Source: an uncultured Ruminococcus sp.
GTDB taxonomy: Bacteria > Bacillota > Clostridia > Oscillospirales > Acutalibacteraceae
Length of the DNA stretch: 6,652 bases
Assembly (NCBI GenBank): GCA_902802975.1
Contig: CADCOF010000135.1
Location: 1 to 6,652 of the forward strand
Reading direction: 5' to 3'
Shown here piece after piece: positions 1 to 4,980 of the stretch. Each line of letters starts with the position of its first letter. Within the stretch, counting starts at the first letter, position 1. Position numbers and translations under genes: made by a program. A model generated the notes under the pieces. It saw only the letters and a list, made by a program, of their open reading frames with translations. It ran no database searches and was not told where the DNA came from.

Positions 1-19
1 AGCACGACTTTTACAAATA

Positions 20-56
20 ATTGCGCATTGCGCATTTCGAATTGCGAATTGAATTC
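20..56. repeat. Short heptamer repeat patch (ATTGCGC / GAATTGC)
   Basis: Two adjacent copies of ATTGCGC are followed by a further ATT and then by GAATTGC and GAATTGA. The result is a run of 7-base units built from GAATT and TTGCGC. It lies in the non-coding stretch before the first gene. Such heptamer runs behave as variable intergenic repeats in some bacterial genomes, but no function can be read from it here. Confidence 0.55.
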
Positions 57-82
57 CGCACTCATAAATGTTCTTAATAGGA

Positions 83-108
83 TTTTTCAATGACGTTCAC
101 TATATAAT
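83..108 (+). promoter_or_regulatory. Possible sigma-A promoter for the DJ-1/cyclo-ligase pair
   Basis: A perfect TATAAT lies at 103-108, only about 20 bases before the first start codon. The matching -35 region is poor: the best candidate is TTTTTC at 83-88 with a short 14-base spacer. If it is used, the leader is about 15 bases and the ribosome binding site would lie at its very start. The call rests on the -10 box alone and could be chance in AT-rich sequence. Confidence 0.3.
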
Positions 109-129
109 AAATAAACGGAGGGTTATAAT

Positions 130-675
130 ATGGTATATGTATTTTTGGCAGACGGATTTGAAGAAACGGAAGCAATCGCGCCTATCGATATTCTGAGGCG
201 CAGCAAAATAAAAGTAACAACAGTCGGTATCGGCAGCAAGACGGTTACAAGTTCCCACGGCATTACTGTTACGGCAGATATAAGCGAAAACGACGCTGTT
301 TTTGATGACCTCGATGCGGTGGTTCTTCCGGGCGGTATGCCGGGCACGCTGAATCTTGAGGGCAGCGCCACAGTTCAGAAATTTGTAGATTATGCCACAG
401 AGAATGATCTTTATGTCTGTGCCATCTGCGCAGCACCGTCGATTCTCGGACACAAAGGAATTTTGAACGGCAAAAAAGCGACATGTTTCCCGGGCTTTGA
501 AAAGGACCTTATCGGTGCAGCAGTCACCGGGCTGCCCGCAGTCTGCGACGGAAAAGTTATCACGGGCAAAGGCGCGGGAGCCGCTATAGAGTTTGGTCTT
601 CTTATCAGTGAAAAACTGTGCGGCAAAGATGTTTCAAAGAGAGTAAGGGAGTCGATGCAATGCCCACAAGTGTAA
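130..675 (+). CDS. DJ-1/PfpI (ThiJ) family protein
   Basis: Cytoplasmic protein of the DJ-1/ThiJ/PfpI superfamily, 181 aa, close to the size of single-domain members such as YajL and human DJ-1. The N-terminus ADGFEETEAIAPIDILRR carries the conserved glutamate (E14) that pairs with the nucleophilic cysteine. LPGGMPG (about residues 66-72) and VCAICAAPSIL place the reactive cysteine at C100 in the nucleophile elbow. The position matching human DJ-1 His126 is Phe (TCFPGFEKD), as I recall for YajL-like members. The start is set by GGAGGG at 117-122, seven bases before ATG. The family includes glyoxalase III/deglycase-type stress proteins, chaperones and proteases. The E14/C100 pair favours the DJ-1/YajL branch, but the substrate is not readable. 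The end overlaps the cyclo-ligase gene by 16 bases, which implies co-transcription and probable translational coupling. Confidence 0.93.
   Translation: MVYVFLADGFEETEAIAPIDILRRSKIKVTTVGIGSKTVTSSHGITVTADISENDAVFDDLDAVVLPGGMPGTLNLEGSATVQKFVDYATENDLYVCAICAAPSILGHKGILNGKKATCFPGFEKDLIGAAVTGLPAVCDGKVITGKGAGAAIEFGLLISEKLCGKDVSKRVRESMQCPQV
645..651 (+). promoter_or_regulatory. Ribosome binding site that decides the cyclo-ligase start
   Basis: AAGGGAG lies inside the end of the DJ-1 gene, eight bases before the ATG at 660. It supports ATG 660 over the in-frame GTG at 618, which would add 14 non-conserved residues and has no comparable site. Confidence 0.7.
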
Positions 676-1256
676 ATGACGAGATCAAAGCGGAAAAAAT
701 CGAACTGCGCAAAAACATAAAGAAAACGCGCAGCGCAATTGACCGTGTGAAAAAGTTTGATTTCGATGCAGAGATACAAAGTCGGGTTCTTGCGCTGAGA
801 GATTATGCAAAATCCGATATACTGTTTACGTATATATCTATGAATACAGAACCGTCAACTCGCGCGCTGATTTATGCGGCGTGGGCAAACGGCAAAAAAG
901 TTGCAGTGCCGAAGTGCAGCGAAGAAACGACGGAAATGACATTTTACTATATTAATTCGATGGACGATGTAAAGTCGGGCTACAACGGCATAATGGAACC
1001 TGATCCCGATACATGCGAACAAGTGAAAGATTATTCTCACGGACTTTGCATAGTCCCCGGGCTGAGTTTTGATGCGGAAGGATATCGTTTAGGCTACGGG
1101 CGAGGATATTACGACAGATTCCTCAAACACTTTCGCGGTGTATCGGTCGGATTATGCTATACAAGTTACCTCAAATGGAAGCTTCCACGCGGTGCCTATG
1201 ACGTTCCTGTCAACCTTATCGTCACGGAACAATACACGCGGGCATGCACCCGTTAG
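660..1256 (+). CDS. 5-formyltetrahydrofolate cyclo-ligase (5-FCL, MTHFS family)
   Basis: Cytoplasmic enzyme that converts 5-formyl-THF plus ATP into 5,10-methenyl-THF, returning a storage or inhibitory folate to one-carbon metabolism. From ATG 660 it is 198 aa, normal for the family. Visible motifs are the basic N-terminal helix (IELRKNIKKTRSAI), the substrate region LFTYISMNTEPSTR, the strand GKKVAVPKC, GIMEPDP, and the C-terminal signature IVPGLSFDAEGYRLGYGRGYYDRF, split here as IVPGLSFDAEG (about residues 134-144) plus YRLGYGRGYYDRF, whose glycines and tyrosines form the nucleotide/folate site. It overlaps the DJ-1 gene by 16 bases and has its own Shine-Dalgarno at 645-651. The last five codons (RACTR) and the TAG stop lie inside the left arm of an inverted-repeat element, so the tail after VTEQYT is probably not ancestral. 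The active-site region is intact. Named by family; gene symbols vary (ygfA, fau, yqgN). Confidence 0.95.
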   Translation: MPTSVNDEIKAEKIELRKNIKKTRSAIDRVKKFDFDAEIQSRVLALRDYAKSDILFTYISMNTEPSTRALIYAAWANGKKVAVPKCSEETTEMTFYYINSMDDVKSGYNGIMEPDPDTCEQVKDYSHGLCIVPGLSFDAEGYRLGYGRGYYDRFLKHFRGVSVGLCYTSYLKWKLPRGAYDVPVNLIVTEQYTRACTR

Positions 1257-1382
1257 CAGTACGCGCACATGCTTTGTTGTATAAATAAGACAAGGCACGC
1301 GCCAAACATAATGTGAAACGCGGGTTTTTAGTTGTGGTTTGCATATGGTTTGACCGCGATCTGCCCGCGGGCGCATGCCCGC
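1238..1382. repeat. 145-bp inverted-repeat (MITE/REP-like) structured element
   Basis: The 22-base ends (1238-1259 and 1361-1382) are inverted repeats: 18 of 22 positions pair by Watson-Crick and one more by G-U. They include a perfect 10-base block, GCGGGCATGC against GCATGCCCGC. After two mismatches the pairing resumes as CGCG/CGCG (1262-1265 with 1355-1358). Inside sit two further hairpins: CTTTGT/ACAAGG (1272-1277 with 1290-1295) and a longer imperfect stem (about 1303-1319 with 1336-1352). The right end can also form GCGGGC-GCAT-GCCCGC (1367-1382). There is no coding sequence and no T-run after the outer stem, so it is not a standard terminator. No convincing target-site duplication was found. 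It fills the gap between the cyclo-ligase and mltG and enters the cyclo-ligase 3' end. A non-autonomous mobile repeat or a structured RNA are both possible. Confidence 0.5.
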
Positions 1383-1406
1383 CGAATTTGATCATTTACA
1401 ATTATG

Positions 1407-1412
1407 AAAGGA
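1407..1412 (+). promoter_or_regulatory. Ribosome binding site that decides the mltG start
   Basis: AAAGGA lies nine bases before ATG 1422. An earlier in-frame ATG at 1404 overlaps this site and has no good Shine-Dalgarno of its own, so 1422 is preferred. The two choices differ by six residues (MKGYSD). Confidence 0.6.
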
Positions 1413-1421
1413 TATTCAGAT

Positions 1422-2954
1422 ATGAGTGATGAAAAATCAAACCGAGAGCTTGAAAGAAAGCTTGAGGCGAATCGTCAAAAAAAGATAGAAAGCTTTAAGC
1501 TGAATATCAGCGACATGGACGACGATATAGCGGATGACGTAAGTTTCCCCGAAGATGACAGACGGGCGGAGTTTTTGTTTGAAGACGACGAACCCGTCAT
1601 ACCGTCCAGGCTTAGCGACAGACAGGAGCAGCTGTCTGCCCGTGAAGAAGAAAAACGCCGCAAAAAAGCACTCAAAGAAGAGAAGAAGCGCAAAAAGAAA
1701 AAAGCAAAGAAAAACGGCTGCGTTTTCAGAGTTGTGTGGCTTGTTATGGTGCTTATTGTGGGCGTTCTTACCGCGGAGTTCCTGCTTGTAGGAATAAACG
1801 ACCTTCTCGGACGCAACAGAGGCGAAGAAGAAAAAATAATAATCAAAGTGCCAAAGGACGCAAACTACGAGGAAATCGCCAAGATATTGAGCGAAAACGG
1901 CGTTATCAGCAATGAAGGCTACTTCAAATTGTACGCAAAGCTCACAAAAGACGATGACTTAATCTTTGCGCAGGGTTCATATGAAATGACAAACGATATG
2001 GACTATGAGGCTATCATAAATTATCTTCAGTCGAATGCAAACCGTGTTGATACCGTTGAGCTGCGTTTCCCCGAAGGTATGACTATCTTAGAAATCGCCG
2101 ACAAGCTTGCGGAAAACGATGTTTGCGATAAGGACGAATTTCTGGAACTGTGTAATTCCGATAAGTTCGATGAAGATTTCTCATTCCTTGTAGACGGTCG
2201 ACCCAAACTTGATAAAACTTATTATAGACTTGAAGGCTATTTGTTCCCCGATACGTATGAGTTCTATCAGGGAGAAAGCGCGGAGACTACTATTTACCGT
2301 TTCCTCAACAACTTTGAAACAAGAATGTATTACACAAAACAGCGTCTGGAAGTCGTTGAAGAGAAAACCGAAGACGAAGGTCCGAAGATCAAGTATGATG
2401 AAGACGGCAACGTTATGTATGACGAGGACGGAAATGTCATTTACGAAACGGACACCAACAAACGCAAAACTAAAAAGTACGAAAAACTCACACTGGAGGA
2501 ACAGGCAAAGAAACAAGGCATGACAATGGACGAACTTATCATTCTTGCGTCAATGATTCAGTCGGAGGCAGCAAGCACCGAGGATATGTACAACGTTTCT
2601 TCTGTTTTCCACAACCGTCTTGATACGCTCAAAAAAGACGGCTATACCGATTTCGGCGAATATATCAGAGGTATGCTCGATTCAGACCCGACAATGTATT
2701 ATCCTTATAAAAAGAATACGCTGCCCGATAAAAAATTCGAGAGTACCTACAACACCTACAAAACGGCAGGTCTGCCTGCGGGCGCAGTTTGCAACCCCGG
2801 TATGGATGCAATAAAAGCTGCTCTTTACCCCAACGATACAAACTACTACTACTTCTGTCACAAAGCGGCAACAGATACAGAGGCTGCCGTTGCATACTAC
2901 GCGTCAACATCAAGCGATCATCAGTATAATTTGTCTCGTGCGGGACTTAGCTGA
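1422..2954 (+). CDS. mltG: Endolytic murein transglycosylase MltG (YceG-like)
   Basis: Membrane-anchored lytic transglycosylase that cuts nascent peptidoglycan strands and so sets glycan length. From ATG 1422 it is 510 aa, against about 340-360 for E. coli and Bacillus MltG. Order (this numbering): a highly charged cytoplasmic region (1-98) ending in a Lys/Arg block; one membrane helix (about 100-125); a LysM-like region (IIIKVPKDANYEEIAKIL); RFPEGMTILEIADKL; EGYLFPDTYEF; the catalytic segment LASMIQSEAAS with E382 matching the catalytic Glu of E. coli MltG (E218, numbering from memory); SVFHNRL; DSDPTMYYPY; and YNTYKTAGLPAGAVCNPG near the end. A charged insert (about 307-353) with two YDEDGNV repeats precedes the catalytic segment. 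The usual Glu two residues before the catalytic one (ASIIEKE in E. coli) is Gln here. The U32 gene starts 15 bases downstream with its own strong ribosome binding site. Confidence 0.95.
   Translation: MSDEKSNRELERKLEANRQKKIESFKLNISDMDDDIADDVSFPEDDRRAEFLFEDDEPVIPSRLSDRQEQLSAREEEKRRKKALKEEKKRKKKKAKKNGCVFRVVWLVMVLIVGVLTAEFLLVGINDLLGRNRGEEEKIIIKVPKDANYEEIAKILSENGVISNEGYFKLYAKLTKDDDLIFAQGSYEMTNDMDYEAIINYLQSNANRVDTVELRFPEGMTILEIADKLAENDVCDKDEFLELCNSDKFDEDFSFLVDGRPKLDKTYYRLEGYLFPDTYEFYQGESAETTIYRFLNNFETRMYYTKQRLEVVEEKTEDEGPKIKYDEDGNVMYDEDGNVIYETDTNKRKTKKYEKLTLEEQAKKQGMTMDELIILASMIQSEAASTEDMYNVSSVFHNRLDTLKKDGYTDFGEYIRGMLDSDPTMYYPYKKNTLPDKKFESTYNTYKTAGLPAGAVCNPGMDAIKAALYPNDTNYYYFCHKAATDTEAAVAYYASTSSDHQYNLSRAGLS
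2394..2441 (+). repeat. Tandem 24-bp coding repeat inside mltG (YDEDGNV units)
   Basis: Two adjacent 8-codon units encode YDEDGNVM and YDEDGNVI. Third-codon positions differ (for example GAT GAA GAC against GAC GAG GAC). This means the duplication is old or the peptide is under selection, rather than being a recent slippage event. Confidence 0.8.
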
Positions 2955-2969
2955 TCATAGGAGGATAAG

Positions 2970-4187
2970 ATGGCGAATAAATACGAAATCTTGTCTCCTG
3001 CAGGCGATATCGAATGCTTGAAAGCAGCGGTCAATTTTGGTGCAGACGCGGTTTACCTTGCGGGAACACAGTTCGGCATGCGCACTGCGTCAAAAAATTT
3101 CAATGAAGAACAACTGGCTGAGGGAATACAATACGCGCACAGCAAAGGCGCAAGAGTGCATATAACGTGCAATGTTCTGCCAAGAAGCAGCGAGCTTGAC
3201 GATCTTCCGCGCTTTCTTGCCGCTGCTCAGGATTTGGGCGCAGACGCGTTTATTATCGCAGACCTCGGCGTATTGGAATTAGCAAAAAAAAGCGCGCCGA
3301 AGGTCGAGATACACGCCTCAACACAAATGGGCATAGTCAACTACGCTGCCGCAAATGCGCTCTACAACATGGGCGTTTCGAGAGTTGTGCTTGCGAGGGA
3401 ATTGTCTATTCCCGAAATAGCGTTGATTCGAAAGAAAACGCCGCCGCAGCTCGAAATAGAAACATTTGTACACGGTTCAATGTGCATATCGTATTCGGGA
3501 AGGTGTCTTATTTCCGAATATATGACAGGGCGCGATGCAAACAGAGGCGACTGCGCGCAGCCATGCCGTTGGAAATATCATCTGTACGAGGAAAACCGCG
3601 AAGGGCAGTATTTCCCCGTTGAAGAAGATGACTTCGGAACATTTTTGTACAACAGCCGCGATCTTTGCATGATCGAGCATTTGCCGGAGCTTTTGGAGGC
3701 AGGCGTAAAAAGTCTGAAAATCGAAGGCAGAGCGAAGTCGGCGTATTATACTTCCGTTGTAACAAGTGCGTATTCGGGCGCGGTGCGAGAATACGAAAAA
3801 GACCCGTCAAGCTACACATTGCCGGAGTGGGCACTCGACGAGTTGTATAAGGTATCGCACAGAGAATATTCAACCGGCTTCTTCATGGGAACACCGCCCG
3901 GACAAAATACAAAAAGCGGCGGGTATATTCGCGATTACGACGTGGCAGCCATGTGCGAGGCAGGCGGCGACCCGTGCGTAATAACACAGCGTAACAAATT
4001 CTACAAGGGCGACACGCTCGACGTTCTGCCGCCGAAAGCTCCATCATTCGAGGTGCAAGTAATATCGCTTACAAACGAGCATGGAGAAGAAGTAGAATCA
4101 GCACCCCATGCAAAGGAACGCCTGACAATGAAGGCGAGTTTGCCGATACCGGAAGGGGCATTTTTGAGAAAAAAACGTGCAGTTTAG
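2970..4187 (+). CDS. U32 family Fe-S protein (TrhP/YrrO/RlhA type)
   Basis: 405-aa cytoplasmic protein of the family historically called peptidase U32. It opens with EILSPAGDIECLKAAVNFGADAVYLAG, a TIM-barrel-like start. The U32 signature is complete at residues 164-182 (ETFVHGSMC then SGRCLIS). C172, C179, C195 and C199 (GDCAQPC) form the four-cysteine set that in studied members binds an Fe-S cluster. The C-terminal small domain is present (RNKFYKGDTLDVLPP). Members with known roles hydroxylate RNA: TrhP makes 5-hydroxyuridine at tRNA position 34, and RlhA modifies 23S rRNA. The length resembles the longer Bacillus paralogue YrrO, which also sits downstream of mltG (yrrL), but here there is no trmR/yrrM or yrrN between them. 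The start is fixed by AGGAGG at 2959-2964. A tRNA role is inferred; protease activity is doubtful. Confidence 0.9.
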   Translation: MANKYEILSPAGDIECLKAAVNFGADAVYLAGTQFGMRTASKNFNEEQLAEGIQYAHSKGARVHITCNVLPRSSELDDLPRFLAAAQDLGADAFIIADLGVLELAKKSAPKVEIHASTQMGIVNYAAANALYNMGVSRVVLARELSIPEIALIRKKTPPQLEIETFVHGSMCISYSGRCLISEYMTGRDANRGDCAQPCRWKYHLYEENREGQYFPVEEDDFGTFLYNSRDLCMIEHLPELLEAGVKSLKIEGRAKSAYYTSVVTSAYSGAVREYEKDPSSYTLPEWALDELYKVSHREYSTGFFMGTPPGQNTKSGGYIRDYDVAAMCEAGGDPCVITQRNKFYKGDTLDVLPPKAPSFEVQVISLTNEHGEEVESAPHAKERLTMKASLPIPEGAFLRKKRAV

Positions 4188-4204
4188 CACAAAAACAATA
4201 TTAA

Positions 4205-4310
4205 AACAGAGTAAAGCACCAAGCGTGCAGTTCACTGCATAGTGTCCGCCGAACGGGGAGTTGTCGGCAGAACGAAAAATATTGCGGTTTGGTGCTTGCA
4301 TCCCGCTGTT
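4205..4310 (+). ncRNA. Tetrahydrofolate (THF) riboswitch aptamer
   Basis: Conserved parts of the THF riboswitch class known from Firmicute folT leaders appear in order. P1 is AACAG/CTGTT (4205-4209 with 4306-4310). The GAGTA motif follows at 4209-4213. P2 is a perfect 8-bp helix, AGCACCAA/TTGGTGCT (4215-4222 with 4289-4296), entered by GCGT and left by GCGGTT. P3 is GCCGA/TCGGC (4248-4252 with 4264-4268) with an 11-base G-rich loop. Then come AACGAA (4271-4276) and GCATCCCGC (4298-4306). CGGGG in the P3 loop (4254-4258) can pair with TCCCG (4301-4305), giving the expected loop-to-J2/1 pseudoknot. A small extra hairpin, TGCAG-TTCA-CTGCA (4226-4239), sits between P2 and P3. The position directly before a FolT gene supports the call. 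P4 is weak by eye. Confidence 0.9.
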
Positions 4311-4335
4311 GAGCGGCTCTGAATAAGGAGCAGTT
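4303..4335 (+). promoter_or_regulatory. Riboswitch expression platform: anti-sequestor versus Shine-Dalgarno sequestor
   Basis: The folT Shine-Dalgarno AAGGAG (4325-4330, ten bases before ATG 4341) can be trapped in GCTCT/GGAGC (4316-4320 with 4327-4331), extended after one mismatch by AGC/GTT (4312-4314 with 4333-4335). A competing hairpin, CCGCT-GTTG-AGCGG (4303-4307 with 4312-4316), uses the 3' strand of P1 and the pseudoknot cytosines. The two structures share bases 4312-4316 and cannot both be complete. The inferred logic is: THF bound, P1 and pseudoknot form, the Shine-Dalgarno is sequestered, translation is off; no THF, the CCGCT hairpin forms and translation is on. There is no T-run, so control looks translational. 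Confidence 0.65.
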
Positions 4336-4340
4336 ATATT

Positions 4341-4958
4341 ATGAATAACCAAAAATCAAAGGTCTCACTACAAAAAGGAATCACCTCATCACTCTCACTA
4401 AAAGAGAAATTCACACGTTCGGCAGCATCATTGTCGCGCCCCCTAACCCTTGCGGTGTGTGCAATGCTTCTGTCATTGTGCCTGATTCTCTCATATTTCG
4501 GAAATGTGTCCATCACGTTTCTCGGAACAAATGTGATCAAACTCAGCTTTACGGCACTTCCGATAGCCGTGGCAGCAATGCTGTACGGACCTGTTCCGGC
4601 GGGAGTAATAGGCGCGCTCAGCGATATCATAGGTTTTATGCTTGCGCCTATGGGTGCATACATTCCCGGATTTACGATAAGCATGCTACTCGTTGGCTTT
4701 ATATACGGCGCAGCGTTTTATAATGAAAAGCCCGGTATTCCGAGAGTGGCATTAACACAACTGATTGTATCAATAGCAATAAACGAGATGCTTGGTTCAT
4801 TGTGGTTTGTGCTGTTTTACGGGTTTACACCATCAACGGCATTATCTGTCAGAGGTATAAAAGAGTTAATTATGTATCCGATACTAACGGCACTGATATT
4901 CGGAATGATACAAGTTACCGAAAGGTTACCGGAAGTAAGACGCATAAGAAGAGAATAA
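4341..4958 (+). CDS. folT: ECF transporter S component, folate-specific FolT type
   Basis: Integral membrane substrate-binding (S) component of an energy-coupling factor transporter. It captures folate outside and is powered by the shared EcfA/EcfA'/EcfT module, which is not encoded here. The 205 aa give about six hydrophobic segments: 34-52, 66-82, 84-102, 108-126, 135-158 and 174-192. The first helix has the small-residue pattern LAVCAMLLSLCLIL typical of the face that meets EcfT. VIKLSFTALPIAVAAMLYGP, then GALSDIIGFMLAPMGAYIPGFT followed by LVGFIYGA, match the FolT branch (G/K-SF-LPI, YGP, D-IG, GAY-PGFT, GxIYG). About 33 mostly polar residues precede helix 1. The THF riboswitch directly upstream gives independent evidence for folate. 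A different S-component substrate is the main alternative but is unlikely. Confidence 0.92.
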   Translation: MNNQKSKVSLQKGITSSLSLKEKFTRSAASLSRPLTLAVCAMLLSLCLILSYFGNVSITFLGTNVIKLSFTALPIAVAAMLYGPVPAGVIGALSDIIGFMLAPMGAYIPGFTISMLLVGFIYGAAFYNEKPGIPRVALTQLIVSIAINEMLGSLWFVLFYGFTPSTALSVRGIKELIMYPILTALIFGMIQVTERLPEVRRIRRE

Positions 4959-4967
4959 TAAGCTTTT

Positions 4968-4972
4968 GGAGA
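4968..4972 (+). promoter_or_regulatory. Ribosome binding site that decides the lipoprotein start
   Basis: GGAGA lies eight bases before ATG 4981. It overlaps the alternative in-frame TTG at 4966, which would place five extra residues (METIN) before a normal lipoprotein signal sequence, so ATG 4981 is preferred. Confidence 0.65.
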
Positions 4973-4980
4973 CAATTAAT

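Noticed and set aside
124..129. Second TATAAT immediately before the DJ-1 start codon
   Set aside because: It lies after the ribosome binding site and would start transcription inside the coding region. It is part of the AT-rich spacer.
1231..1387. AAT on both sides of the inverted-repeat element as a target-site duplication
   Set aside because: Three bases are too few, and the element edges are not known to the base, so the match could easily be chance.
1555..1791. Alternative-frame open frames inside mltG (also 1475-1846 on the - strand and 2209-2523)
   Set aside because: They arise from lysine- and glutamate-rich codons of mltG read in other frames, with no start signals or domain features.
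3477..3873. Open frames opposite or out of frame within the U32 gene
   Set aside because: The U32 frame carries the full signature and all four cysteines across this stretch. The others show no domain or ribosome binding site.
4177..4190. Hairpin GTGC-AGTTTA-GCAC at the end of the U32 gene as a terminator
   Set aside because: Only four base pairs and followed by A-rich rather than T-rich sequence. It would not terminate transcription.
4164..4204. Promoter directly before the THF riboswitch (TTGAGA at 4164, TATTAA at 4199)
   Set aside because: The spacing is far too long, and a start set by TATTAA would fall after the 5' strand of P1, removing part of the aptamer.
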